The translations under genes and the position numbers were made by a program. From the NCBI GenBank assembly GCA_031551595.1, contig JAVBNK010000061.1, forward strand, positions 1-29,914: a stretch of DNA of 29,914 nucleotides. Direction: 5' to 3'. This DNA is from JAVBOW01 sp031551595 (GTDB lineage: Bacteria > Bacteroidota > Bacteroidia > Bacteroidales > Rikenellaceae). How positions within the stretch are numbered: the stretch's first letter is position 1; each line of letters starts with the position of its first letter. The notes under the pieces are model-generated. The model ran no database searches, had not been told where the DNA came from, and saw only the letters and a list, made by a program, of their open reading frames with translations. Of this stretch, positions 5,540 to 13,788 are shown in pieces.

Positions 5540-7609
5540 ATGGCATCACTTAACACACTGAGGACCAAGGGAGGTATTATCGTATCGATCGTGATCGGCT
5601 TAGCGCTTCTGGCGTTTCTTCTGGGCGACCTGGCCTCGCCCCGCAGCGGTATTCTGGGCAACAATAAAATGAACGTGGGCGAGATCTGCGGCACGGCGGT
5701 GGACTATATGGACTACTCGCGCAAGGCCGAAGAGATGAACCGCATCGCGCAACTTCTGGCCAACAAGTCGAGCCTTACGAACGAAGAGGTCGACCAGGCG
5801 CGCAATATGGCGTGGGAATCGATGATCAGCCAACATGCACTCATGCCCGGGTTTGACGCGATGGGGATCGCCGTGGGCGAGGCCGAGCAGATCGACATGA
5901 TGACCGGCGTCTACATCTCGCCCGTCATCGCAGGCATCTTCACCGATCCCGCGACCGGCGTGCTGAACAAGGAAGCCCTCGCCAATTTCGTGGCTAACCG
6001 CGACGAAGATCCCTCGGGCAATGCGCCCCTGCTGTGGCAATACTTCAAGGAGCAGGCCGCCAACCAGCGGGTAATGGGCAAATTCGTCAATCTGGTGGCC
6101 CAGAGCATGACGGTCAATAAACTCGAAGTGGAGCAGGGTGTGCACGATGCGAACAACAGCTATGTTGCACGCTACGTGAGCCTGCCTTACCATACGATCG
6201 CCGACTCGACGGTCCACGTCGCCGATTCGCGCATCAGGGAGTATTACAACAAGAATAAAGAGTCGTTCCGCCAGGGCGAATCGCGCGATATCGAGTATGT
6301 GCTGTTTGAACTCATCCCGTCGGCCGAAGATTACGCCCAGGCCGAACAGCATGTGGCCGGTATCGCTGCCGAATTCGCAACGGCGGCCGATCCGATGCAG
6401 TATGCGCAGGCCAACTCGCAGCAGGCCCCTAACGCACGCTATGTAAAACCTGAACACCTGGATCCGGCCCTGCGCGAAGCCGTCATGGCCGGCGACCGCA
6501 AAGCTGTTTACGGTCCCGTGCTGGGCGACGGCGACGTGTACTCGATGGCTCGCTATGCCGATTCGCGCATGATGCCCGACTCGGTAGGCGCGAAAGTGAT
6601 CGTGCTCCAACCCACCGATACCAAACTGGCCGACAGCCTGGTGAACGCCTTGCGCAAGGGCGGCGATTTCGCTGCCGCAGCCATGCAATATTCGCTCGAC
6701 AAAAGCACTCCGGACGGCGACTTCGGCATATTCCCTCCCGAGGTGATGCCCGAAGGCCTGGGCGAGGCGTTGATGAAAGCCTCCAAGGGCGACGTATTCA
6801 GCGTAAATACTCCGCAAGGCCTCTTCGTAGCCACGCTGACCTACAAAACCGCCCCCGTGCTGAAAGTCAAGGTCGCCACGCTCATCTATGCCGTGGAGCC
6901 GAGCCAGGCTACCGACCAGGCCATCTACGCCCAGGCCAGCGCTTTCCTTTCGAAAGCCGCCGGGTCGACCGAGAAATTCAACGCAGCCCTCACGGAAAGC
7001 GAACTGGCCCGCCGCGTGGCCACGATCCGCAATACGGACCGTGCGATCAACGGCCTGGGCGACTCGCGCGAACTGATCCACTGGGCATACAACCATAAAA
7101 AAGGCGAAGTGTCGGCCATCCTGGAACTGGGCGGCGACTATGTGGTCGCCACGCTGACCGGCGTAAGCCACCAGGGCATCGCTACGATCGGAGAGGCCGC
7201 CAAAGCCATCCGCCCGATCCTGGTGCGCGAGGAGAAAGCCCGCATGCTGGGTGAAAAACTCAAGGGCGAATCGCTCGACCAGATCGCCGCGACCAACGGC
7301 GTCGCAGTCGCCGAAGCCGCTGACGTACAATACAATTCGTTCTACATCGACGGCGCAGGCGTGGAGATGAGGCTGATCGGCGCCATCTGCGGCACGAAAC
7401 AGGCCGGAGCCGCCCTCTCGAAACCGGTGGAGGGCATGAGCGGCGTGTATGTATTCGGCGTAACGGCGGTCAATACGGTTGATAATGCCACCCCGGAGAG
7501 CGAAAAAGTGCGTATCGAAGCCACGTCGCAATCCTACCTCAACGAAAGGATCGGCCAGGCGCTCATGGATGCCGCCAAGGTCACCGATATGAGGATCAAA
7601 TTCTTCTAA
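5540..7609 (+). CDS. PpiD/SurA-like peptidyl-prolyl isomerase, membrane-anchored periplasmic chaperone
   Basis: A 689-residue protein with one N-terminal transmembrane anchor (about residues 11-29) and a large periplasmic part. The N-terminal SurA_N-like region runs to about residue 240 and includes the segment REYYNKNKESFRQGESRDIEYVLF. A parvulin-type PPIC domain covers about 350-437 (AKVIVLQPTD, then FAAAAMQYSLDKSTPDGDFGIFPPEVMPEGLGEAL). A second, degenerate parvulin-like region may follow. Proteins of this kind help outer-membrane and secreted proteins fold as they leave the Sec translocon. The length is normal for Bacteroidetes PpiD. Two small membrane-protein genes follow on the same strand (14 and 72 nt gaps) and may be cotranscribed. 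A long open frame on the opposite strand is a codon-bias shadow. Confidence 0.9.
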   Translation: MASLNTLRTKGGIIVSIVIGLALLAFLLGDLASPRSGILGNNKMNVGEICGTAVDYMDYSRKAEEMNRIAQLLANKSSLTNEEVDQARNMAWESMISQHALMPGFDAMGIAVGEAEQIDMMTGVYISPVIAGIFTDPATGVLNKEALANFVANRDEDPSGNAPLLWQYFKEQAANQRVMGKFVNLVAQSMTVNKLEVEQGVHDANNSYVARYVSLPYHTIADSTVHVADSRIREYYNKNKESFRQGESRDIEYVLFELIPSAEDYAQAEQHVAGIAAEFATAADPMQYAQANSQQAPNARYVKPEHLDPALREAVMAGDRKAVYGPVLGDGDVYSMARYADSRMMPDSVGAKVIVLQPTDTKLADSLVNALRKGGDFAAAAMQYSLDKSTPDGDFGIFPPEVMPEGLGEALMKASKGDVFSVNTPQGLFVATLTYKTAPVLKVKVATLIYAVEPSQATDQAIYAQASAFLSKAAGSTEKFNAALTESELARRVATIRNTDRAINGLGDSRELIHWAYNHKKGEVSAILELGGDYVVATLTGVSHQGIATIGEAAKAIRPILVREEKARMLGEKLKGESLDQIAATNGVAVAEAADVQYNSFYIDGAGVEMRLIGAICGTKQAGAALSKPVEGMSGVYVFGVTAVNTVDNATPESEKVRIEATSQSYLNERIGQALMDAAKVTDMRIKFF

Positions 7610-7623
7610 ATAACCCGTTTGGA

Positions 7624-8178
7624 ATGGCCCACTATTTTTATATAGACGGCAACGGCAGCCAGCACGGTCCCTGTACGGTGGACGACCTGCGTGCCAGCGG
7701 TGCAATCGCCCCGACCACTCCCGTGTGGAGCGAAGGGATGGCCGATTGGACCCAGGCAGGCCATGTGCAGGAACTGGAAACGCTGTTCAGCGGCTCCGTG
7801 GGCCCGACCCCTCCGCCGGTCAGCCCCGCCAACGCGGCCTTCGGCCAACAACCCGGCCAGGAGGCCGCCCAACCCGGCCGTCCCGCTGCGGAAACCCGCC
7901 AACCCGTTTACCGGCATAAGCCGGATTCGTGGCTGGCGTGGTCGATCATCGCGACGATCATGTGCTGTCCCCTGTTGGGCATCCCGGCCATCGTCTACGC
8001 ATCGAAGGTCGACTCGCTGTGGAATGACGGGCGTTACGACGAGGCCGAGGCGGCCGCTCGCACCGCCCGTACATGGACCATTGTCGCCGCATGTTCGGGC
8101 CTGCTGGTGAGTATCGTGTATGCCATCCTGCTCTCGCTGGGCATGCTGAGCGGATTCGTGGGAGCAATGTCGCTATAA
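7624..8178 (+). CDS. GYF_2 (DUF4339)-CD225/dispanin fusion membrane protein
   Basis: A 184-residue protein of two known parts. Residues 1-55 form a GYF_2 domain (YFYIDGNGSQHGP, then VWSEGMADW, with Tyr4, Tyr6, Gly15-Pro16, Trp35 and Trp42), predicted to bind proline-rich peptides. A Pro/Ala/Gln-rich linker (about 58-97) follows. Residues 98-184 match the CD225/dispanin family: a first membrane segment WLAWSIIATIMCCPLLGIPAIVYA with paired Cys114-Cys115, a short loop carrying SLWNDGRYDEAEAAARTART, and a second membrane helix. Dispanins in animals include the IFITM proteins; the bacterial role is unknown. It starts 14 nt after the PpiD-like gene and is followed by a DUF2752 gene. Confidence 0.88.
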   Translation: MAHYFYIDGNGSQHGPCTVDDLRASGAIAPTTPVWSEGMADWTQAGHVQELETLFSGSVGPTPPPVSPANAAFGQQPGQEAAQPGRPAAETRQPVYRHKPDSWLAWSIIATIMCCPLLGIPAIVYASKVDSLWNDGRYDEAEAAARTARTWTIVAACSGLLVSIVYAILLSLGMLSGFVGAMSL

Positions 8179-8250
8179 GGCCGCAGGGGAAGTTATCCTC
8201 CGGACGACACGCGGACAAATGCCGGATGGACCGGTTCAAATGAATTCCCG

Positions 8251-8628
8251 GTGACCAGGAAAACAATACTATATACGGGGGCTGCGGTGCTTTGCATCGC
8301 AGCCTTGGTGTTGTTATACCTTTTTAATCCTGAGAATTCCACGCTGGCGCCCAAATGTATATTCCGGGCGCTGACGGGCTGGGAATGCCCGGGCTGCGGA
8401 TCGGGGCGGGCGATGCACCATCTGCTCCACCTGCGCATCGCACGGGCGGTGGCGTTCAATCCTGTCATCGTATTGGGGATTCCCTATGCGGGACTGCTGG
8501 CGTGGCTGCAATACCTGGGCGGCAAAGAACGCTATCCCGGGTTGCACAATGCACTGACGAGCCGGACAGCCATCTGGATCGCCGTTGGGATACTGGCCGC
8601 CTACACCGTGGTGCGGAATGTGATCTAA
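8251..8628 (+). CDS. DUF2752 small membrane protein
   Basis: A 125-residue protein with three predicted membrane helices (about 7-25, 69-89 and 106-121). The DUF2752 signature lies between the first two: KCIFRALTGWECPGCGSGRAMHHLLH, with Cys36, Cys46, Cys49, Arg53 and His56/57, followed by AFNP. The Cys/His set could bind metal or form a disulfide; the function is not known. The start is GTG at 8251; I saw no better ATG. Its last four bases overlap the end of the convergent transporter gene. DUF2752 genes often neighbour CD225 or TM2 genes, as here. Confidence 0.85.
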   Translation: MTRKTILYTGAAVLCIAALVLLYLFNPENSTLAPKCIFRALTGWECPGCGSGRAMHHLLHLRIARAVAFNPVIVLGIPYAGLLAWLQYLGGKERYPGLHNALTSRTAIWIAVGILAAYTVVRNVI

Positions 8629-9515
8629 AGCGCCGCGAGCCACACAATGGCGGCCAGGGCAATAATGATTCCTGCGTAATTGAGCGGGGAGAGTTTTTCA
8701 CGGAAGGCCAGCACGCCCGCCAAAGTGGTAATGACCACCGCACCTGCGTAATAGAGGGGGTAAAAGACCGAGCCGTCCATCGTTTCGAGGGCGTAGAGGA
8801 TCCCGAACAGGCATAGGGCGTTGGCTGTGCCGAGCGCCACGCCCCACAGCAGCGACTGCCATGACGGCAGCGGCATCCGGCCCTTATTTTCAATCCAATA
8901 GTAGAATATCCCGGTCACAGCCCCTACAAGGAACAACGTGCCGGTGAACATCATGTCGTCGCCGCCGGTGAGGTAGGCGCGTTTGGCATATTGTACCAGC
9001 GTATCGTTCAGCCCGTTCTGGAAAAACACCAGCAGGGGCAACGCCACCGCGGCGATACCTGCCGTTTTGGCCGTCCGGGAACCGTTGCCGCGCAGGATCA
9101 TCCACAGGGCGAAAAGGATGGCCGCCAGCAATACGATCTTCATCGCGGTGGGCCGCTCGCCCAGGGCGATGAATGCGAACACGACGGGAATGGCCATCGC
9201 GGCGCGTCCCGAAATGGTGGTCACTGCCACGCCCGACCGCTCCGCCGAGATGCCGTAGACGGCCAGCGACAACATGTACGACACTCCGGTCACGAGGGCC
9301 ATCGCCATCCACGGTGCAGACACGATATGCTGCACACTGATCCTCACCGGAGAGAGCGCAAAGGTGATCGCGGCCCCCACGACGTAGTTCATCACGATGG
9401 CGGCGGTGGCGTCGTAGCCGCGCATCCGGATCACCTTGAGCATGATGACCAGCGAGGCGGAACAAACCGTGGCGAGAATAAGGTAGAACATAGAGGTGAA
9501 AATTTTGAAATTCAT
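8625..9515 (-). CDS. DMT-superfamily (EamA-type) transporter
   Basis: A 296-residue inner-membrane protein with about ten hydrophobic helices in two similar halves, the layout of EamA/drug-metabolite transporters. Recognisable segments are ATTISGRAAMAIPVVFAF-like VTTISGRAAMAIPVVFAFIALGERPTAMK in the first half, and VFYPLYYAGAVVITTLAGVLAFREKLSPLNYAGIIIALAAI near the end, where family members carry their conserved F-x-E-K-L stretch. The open frame extends upstream to 9761, but that part is a low-complexity Gly/Pro/Arg stretch; the ATG at 9515 (MNFKIFTSMFYLIL) starts directly with a membrane helix. The substrate cannot be told from sequence. Confidence 0.85.
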   Translation of the reverse strand: MNFKIFTSMFYLILATVCSASLVIMLKVIRMRGYDATAAIVMNYVVGAAITFALSPVRISVQHIVSAPWMAMALVTGVSYMLSLAVYGISAERSGVAVTTISGRAAMAIPVVFAFIALGERPTAMKIVLLAAILFALWMILRGNGSRTAKTAGIAAVALPLLVFFQNGLNDTLVQYAKRAYLTGGDDMMFTGTLFLVGAVTGIFYYWIENKGRMPLPSWQSLLWGVALGTANALCLFGILYALETMDGSVFYPLYYAGAVVITTLAGVLAFREKLSPLNYAGIIIALAAIVWLAAL

Positions 9516-9648
9516 ATTGGCCGGTCCTGCCGGGGCAGGGCTGTCGGTCCGCCGCCACCGGTGCTGAAGGCCGGTACCTTCCGCCGGTCCCGACCCGCCC
9601 CCTCCGCCGGCCGCAGGTCGGACACTCACGGAAGGCCGGTCCGGGCCG

Positions 9649-9690
9649 GGTATGGCGAAGGGCGGGAGTTGCCCCGCCCTTCGCCATACC
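9649..9690. terminator. 18-bp perfect stem-loop between the S9 peptidase and transporter genes
   Basis: The arms are 9649-9666 and 9673-9690 (starting GGTATGGCGAAGGGCGGG) with loop AGTTGC. It starts 7 nt past the peptidase stop on the minus strand. No T-run follows, so it may protect the mRNA 3' end or pause transcription rather than act as an intrinsic terminator. Confidence 0.5.
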
Positions 9691-9697
9691 TCAATAA

Positions 9698-11851
9698 TTA
9701 TTCCGGTTTTTGATAGCCTTTGACGTAGGTGTCGAGCCAGTTGAAGAATTCGCGGTTCCACACCAGCGAATTCTGGGCTTTGAACACCTGGTGGGCCTCG
9801 TTCTCGAATACCACCAGCCTCGACGGCACGCCTACGATCTGCGCGGCGGTGAAAGCCTGCAGGCTCTCGGCGTAGGGGATGCGGAAGTCGTTCTCACCGA
9901 CGAAGATCAAGATCGGCGAGTCCCAGTTCTTCACGAAGCGGTGGGGCGAGTTGGCATAGGACCGCTTGGCGGTGGCGTCGTCGCTCCAGTAAGGGCCGCC
10001 CAGGTCGTTGGTCGGGAACCAGAGCTCCTCGGTCGAGCCGTACATGCTTTCGAGGTTGAACATGCCGCAGTGGGCGATGAAGGCCTTGAAGCGTTTCTGG
10101 TGGTTTCCGGCCAGGAAGAAGGCCGAGTAGCCGCCGTAGCTGGCGCCCACGCAGCCCATGCGGTCGCGGTCGCACCACGGTTCCTTAGCCACGTCGTCGA
10201 TCGCGCTGAGGTAGTCGCGGATGTTCTGGCCGCTGTAATCGCCCGAGATCTGGTCGAGCCACTCCTGCCCGAACGAGGGGCAGCCGCGGCGGTTCGGGGC
10301 CACCACGATGTAGCCCTGCGCCGCCATCAGCTGGAAGTTCCAGCGGTAGCTCCACAGCTGGCTGATGGTGCTCTGCGGGCCGCCCTGGCAGTAGAGCAGG
10401 GTAGGGTATTTCTTGGCGGGATCGAAATCGGGCGGCAATACGACCCAGGTGAGCATTTCCTGGCCGTCGGTGGTGCGCACCATGCGTTTCTGCACGGTGC
10501 CCATTTTGATCTTGCCCAGGATGTTGTCGTTCACGGTGGTGAACTGTGAGGTCTGGCCGCTGTACGGGTCCACTTTATGCAGCTCGGTAGGCATCGAGAG
10601 CGTGGTGATTTCGGCCACCATCTGCCCGCCGCGCTTGGTGAAACGGTTGATGTCATACTCGCCGTAGAGGGTCACGATCACATCGCTCTCCTCAGCCGCA
10701 ATGTCGAGGTAGCACAGCCGGTTGGTGCCTTTCATGGCGGCGATGAACAGCAGGTGCGAGTTGTCGTCCCACTCCACGTTATCGGCGCTGTAATCGAAAT
10801 CGGCGGTGACGTCTTCTTTCTCGCCGTTGGTGACGTTATAGATGAACAGGCGGGCCTTGTCGGCTTCGTTGCCCGGGCGGCGCATACTCGTGAAGGCGAT
10901 ATGCAGGTCGTCGGGCGAGAAGCGCGGGTATTTGTCATAGCCCGGCATGCCTTCGGTGATGTTGACGGTCTGCTTCGACTCCAGGTCGTAGATATAGATG
11001 TCCGAATCGGTGCTGACGGCATACTGCGTGCCGGCCAGTTTCTTGCACGTGTAGGCGATCCTGGTGCCGGCGTTGCTCCAGTCGATCTCGCCCATGTCGA
11101 AGTAGGGGGCCGTCGGGGCGTCCCACGCCTCGCCTTCCATGATGTCGGTCCCCGAGGTCACCTGGCCGTCGCCTAACGGGGCCACGAAGATGTGCGAATG
11201 GGTGCCGTCTTCCCAGCGGTCCCAGTGGCGCACCATCAACCCGTCGTAGATGCGGGCTTTGGACTTGTCCATATCGGGGTACTTGTCTTTCGAGAGCTTG
11301 CTGTCGACCATCACGCGCCGGGTGTAGAGGATGTGGTTCTCGCGGGGCGACACCCTGTAGCCGTCGATACCGTCTTCGATGTCGGTCACCTGCACCGGTT
11401 CGGGGACCTGCCCCGTGGCGATCACCTGGGCCGGGTCGGCGCTGAGTTTCCACACCTGGGACGATCCGCTGCGGTCGGAAAGCATGTAGATCGCTGAGCC
11501 GTCGTGGTTCCACGCGATGTCCGAGTCGCGGTAGGCGCCCGAGTTGAGCTGCACCGGCTGCGAACCCGCCAGGTCGGTCAGGTAGATGAGAGTCACGCCC
11601 TTGTTCTCCTTCATGCTATACCGGGTGACGGTATAGATCACATACTGGCCGTCGGGCGATACCTCGGACGAGCCTACGCGGCCCAGTTTCCACATGACCT
11701 CCGGGGTAAGGATCCCCGCGGCGATCTCCTCTTCGGTGAGGGTCGAGTCCACTTCGATCATAGCGTTCTGATTATTGTTCATGTGGCCGCAAGAGCCCAA
11801 CAGAAGGGCCGATGCCATGACCAGTGCCACTGCCGGTGAAAATGTTTTCAT
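9698..11851 (-). CDS. S9-family prolyl oligopeptidase-type peptidase (DPP5-like), predicted lipoprotein
   Basis: A 717-residue exported peptidase. The N-terminus has a lipoprotein signal (ALLLGSC, Cys21), so it is probably anchored in the outer or inner membrane facing the periplasm. Residues about 50-450 form the beta-propeller with repeated SPDG/SPDD blades. The alpha/beta-hydrolase domain holds the whole triad: Ser571 in GASYGGY, Asp655 in VGENDFRIP and His687 in NEAHQVF. This layout matches dipeptidyl-peptidase 5 of Porphyromonas and relatives, which release dipeptides during use of proteins as carbon source; the exact specificity is inferred. It starts 10 nt behind the Nudix gene stop, so the two are probably cotranscribed, and a strong hairpin follows. 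Confidence 0.92.
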   Translation of the reverse strand: MKTFSPAVALVMASALLLGSCGHMNNNQNAMIEVDSTLTEEEIAAGILTPEVMWKLGRVGSSEVSPDGQYVIYTVTRYSMKENKGVTLIYLTDLAGSQPVQLNSGAYRDSDIAWNHDGSAIYMLSDRSGSSQVWKLSADPAQVIATGQVPEPVQVTDIEDGIDGYRVSPRENHILYTRRVMVDSKLSKDKYPDMDKSKARIYDGLMVRHWDRWEDGTHSHIFVAPLGDGQVTSGTDIMEGEAWDAPTAPYFDMGEIDWSNAGTRIAYTCKKLAGTQYAVSTDSDIYIYDLESKQTVNITEGMPGYDKYPRFSPDDLHIAFTSMRRPGNEADKARLFIYNVTNGEKEDVTADFDYSADNVEWDDNSHLLFIAAMKGTNRLCYLDIAAEESDVIVTLYGEYDINRFTKRGGQMVAEITTLSMPTELHKVDPYSGQTSQFTTVNDNILGKIKMGTVQKRMVRTTDGQEMLTWVVLPPDFDPAKKYPTLLYCQGGPQSTISQLWSYRWNFQLMAAQGYIVVAPNRRGCPSFGQEWLDQISGDYSGQNIRDYLSAIDDVAKEPWCDRDRMGCVGASYGGYSAFFLAGNHQKRFKAFIAHCGMFNLESMYGSTEELWFPTNDLGGPYWSDDATAKRSYANSPHRFVKNWDSPILIFVGENDFRIPYAESLQAFTAAQIVGVPSRLVVFENEAHQVFKAQNSLVWNREFFNWLDTYVKGYQKPE

Positions 11852-11861
11852 GGGTTATCGT

Positions 11862-12512
11862 TTAGTTGTTTTTTGTCGTTTTACATTCCACCCGAGGATG
11901 TGCGTTTACCGTATCCTGCGCCCGGCGGAGCGAATTATAGTTTCCCAGCACATTCCGTATCGTCCGGTAACTTACCTCGGCCACGGCGGGCAGTTCTTCG
12001 CGCGGAACCCAGCGGGCATCGTCGATCTGTTCGTCCAGCTGGGGTTCCAACGCCATCGGTCCGTCGTAGCGCATCGCGTACCACTGGCATTTCTTGAGCG
12101 TCCATACCCCTTCGAAAATGTACGTATGCCACGTCCGCGCCACAAAACCGCCGCACTGCACCCCTTCGATCCCGCACTCCTCCCCGACCTCCCGCACGGC
12201 GCACCCGGCCCAGGTTTCACCCTGCTCACGATGCCCTTTGGGCAGGTCCCAGCGTCCTTTGTGGATCATCAGCACGTCGCCCCGCGGGTTTTCGACCACG
12301 CCGCCCGCAGCCTCCGAGAGCGCGAACTGTGCACAAAACTTTTCGAAAAGAGCCACGTAATCGGGCGATATTACCGCCAGGGGTTTGCTATTTTCGAGTT
12401 TTTGCAAGACCTTTGCGATCGTGAGATCGCACGGGGCAAGTTCCTCGTAGCCCGCCTGCAGTTTACAAGCCGTAAAATTAATAACTTTATCCTCAAAAAA
12501 TATACTCAACAT
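11862..12512 (-). CDS. Nudix hydrolase
   Basis: A 216-residue protein. The N-terminal 65 residues (starting MLSIFFEDKVINFT) are the extension seen in Bacteroidetes Nudix proteins. The catalytic domain carries a complete Nudix box from Gly93 to Ile115 (G-x5-E-x7-REVGEECGI; Glu99, Arg107, Glu108, Glu111, Glu112), preceded by WDLPKGH. It hydrolyses a nucleoside diphosphate linked to some group X; the substrate is unknown. The much longer open frame on this strand (to 13259) is the shadow of pyrE. Its ATG is only 12 bp from the pyrE ATG on the other strand, so its promoter must lie inside pyrE. The S9 peptidase gene follows after 10 nt. Confidence 0.88.
   Translation of the reverse strand: MLSIFFEDKVINFTACKLQAGYEELAPCDLTIAKVLQKLENSKPLAVISPDYVALFEKFCAQFALSEAAGGVVENPRGDVLMIHKGRWDLPKGHREQGETWAGCAVREVGEECGIEGVQCGGFVARTWHTYIFEGVWTLKKCQWYAMRYDGPMALEPQLDEQIDDARWVPREELPAVAEVSYRTIRNVLGNYNSLRRAQDTVNAHPRVECKTTKNN
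12482..12489 (+). promoter_or_regulatory. Probable -7 box of pyrE, inside the Nudix coding region
   Basis: TAACTTTA differs from TAnnTTTG in the last base only and lies 35 bp before the pyrE ATG. It is within the first codons of the divergent Nudix gene. The -33 region is unclear (TTTAC at 12462 is too close). Confidence 0.35.
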
Positions 12513-12524
12513 CAGTTTTTGCGT

Positions 12525-13163
12525 ATGAAAACGAACGTAGCCGCTTCCGTCGCCGAAAGCCTCCTGCAAATTAAGGCAATTAAACTCAGTCCTGCAAATC
12601 CGTTCACCTGGGCGTCGGGCTGGCGCTCGCCGATCTACTGCGACAACCGCCGCATCCTGTCGCACCCCGCCGTGCGCGACAGGGTGGCGCAGGCTTTCGC
12701 CGACCGTATCGCTGAACTCTATCCCCAGGCCGACGTGATCGCCGGGGTGGCAACGGGCGCGATCGCCCACGGGGTCCTGGCGGCCGACCGGTTGCGTAAA
12801 CCGTTCATCTATGTGCGCTCCTCGCCCAAGGCCCACGGCCTGTCGAACCAGATCGAGGGCGAGTACGCCCCCGGTGCGAAAGTGGTGGTGGTCGAGGACC
12901 TCATCTCCACGGGCGGCAGCAGCCTGAGTGCGGTCGAGGCGTTGCGCGATGCAGGCTGCGAAGTGCTGGGCATGGTCGCCATCTTCACCTACGGTTTCGA
13001 CGCCGCGGTGCGCAATTTCGAGCAGGCGAAAGTGGCGCTCGACACCCTGAGCAATTACGACACGCTCATTACCCTGGCCCTGGAACAGAAGTATGTGGGC
13101 GAAGGCGACGTGGCCGCCCTGCGTGAATGGAGGCTCGATCCTTCGAACTGGAGGCAAGAATAA
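12525..13163 (+). CDS. pyrE: Orotate phosphoribosyltransferase
   Basis: A 212-residue cytosolic enzyme that joins orotate and PRPP to give OMP, the fifth step of pyrimidine synthesis. Landmarks are the FTWASGWRSPIYCDNR segment (residues 27-42), AGVATGAIAHG (73-83), the flexible-loop region YVRSSPKAHGLSNQIEG (96-112) and the PRPP-binding motif VVVEDLISTGGSS (121-133). The ATG at 12525 (MKTNVAASVAESLLQIKAIK) agrees with family N-termini; the open frame upstream is non-coding read-through. It diverges from the Nudix gene with a 12-bp gap and is followed on the same strand, 145 bp on, by a small SRPBCC-fold gene. Confidence 0.95.
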   Translation: MKTNVAASVAESLLQIKAIKLSPANPFTWASGWRSPIYCDNRRILSHPAVRDRVAQAFADRIAELYPQADVIAGVATGAIAHGVLAADRLRKPFIYVRSSPKAHGLSNQIEGEYAPGAKVVVVEDLISTGGSSLSAVEALRDAGCEVLGMVAIFTYGFDAAVRNFEQAKVALDTLSNYDTLITLALEQKYVGEGDVAALREWRLDPSNWRQE

Positions 13164-13183
13164 AAGAGCTGCATTTGGAAATA

Positions 13184-13204
13184 CGGCCTTGCCAGGCAGG
13201 GCCG
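13184..13204. repeat. Palindromic hairpin behind pyrE
   Basis: CGGCC-T-TGCC-A-GGCA-G-GGCCG is symmetric apart from one position pair. It lies 20 nt after the pyrE stop without a T-run, and could mark the 3' end of the message. Confidence 0.35.
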
Positions 13205-13308
13205 GCAGCCATCCCGGGCGGAGGGCTGAGATCCATCGCCTGCGGTTCCGGTTCGTCATCCCCGCCGGCTGCGGGATAACATAAAATTACCCTACTCAAT
13301 ACCCCGAC

Positions 13309-13710
13309 ATGGAACGTTACCAAAGCAAAACGGTGGAGATCCGCCGCCCCGTGCACGAAATATACTCGAAATTCACCGATATCGATGCCCTGACGCCCTA
13401 CCTGGCCGACAAGATCGAAGGTTGGAGCGCCACGGCCGACACCTGCACTTTCCGCGTGCAGGGATTCCCGATCAGCCTGCGCATCGGCGAACGTATCGAA
13501 GATGAACGTATCACCGTAGTGACCCAGGAGGGTACTCCGGTGCACTTCACGCTGAGCGCGTTGTTCGGCAAAGCGCCGGACGACGCAACCTCTTTCAGCG
13601 TGGCGCTCGACATAGAGCTCAACATGATGCTGCGGATGATGGTGGGCGGCAAGCTCCAGGAAGGGCTCGACCGCATGGCCGACGGTATCGCCGCCGCCCT
13701 CGACCGGTAG
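13309..13710 (+). CDS. SRPBCC-fold (polyketide cyclase/START-like) small protein
   Basis: A 133-residue protein without signal or membrane helix. The start MERYQSKTVEIRRPVHEIYSKFTDIDAL is the beta1-alpha1 entry of SRPBCC-fold proteins, where a leading beta strand is followed by P-x-E/H-x-V/I-Y-x-x-F/L. Alternating strands follow, and the long C-terminal helix GGKLQEGLDRMADGIAAAL closes the fold. Such proteins enclose a hydrophobic ligand pocket; nothing here shows which ligand. Similar short conserved proteins are found beside pyrE in related Bacteroidales, so the two may share a transcript, although 145 bp separate them. The fold is a moderate-confidence call; the function is unknown. Confidence 0.75.
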   Translation: MERYQSKTVEIRRPVHEIYSKFTDIDALTPYLADKIEGWSATADTCTFRVQGFPISLRIGERIEDERITVVTQEGTPVHFTLSALFGKAPDDATSFSVALDIELNMMLRMMVGGKLQEGLDRMADGIAAALDR

Positions 13711-13788
13711 GGAGAGGCGTTATTTCTACATTCTCATTTTGCCGCTCCTTGCCGGAAACCGTAAATGAGTATTGTGGAAATCAATTTG

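Noticed and set aside
5600..7705. 701-codon open frame antisense to the PpiD-like gene
   Set aside because: It is His/Arg/Gly-rich without domains, as expected for a shadow of a GC-rich gene; the plus strand encodes a clear signal-anchored PPIase.
9516..9761. Upstream extension of the DMT transporter frame
   Set aside because: It is a low-complexity Gly/Arg/Pro stretch that crosses the strong hairpin and the end of the peptidase gene; the first helix begins at 9515.
12513..13259. Upstream extension of the Nudix frame
   Set aside because: It is antisense to pyrE and has the composition of a shadow frame.
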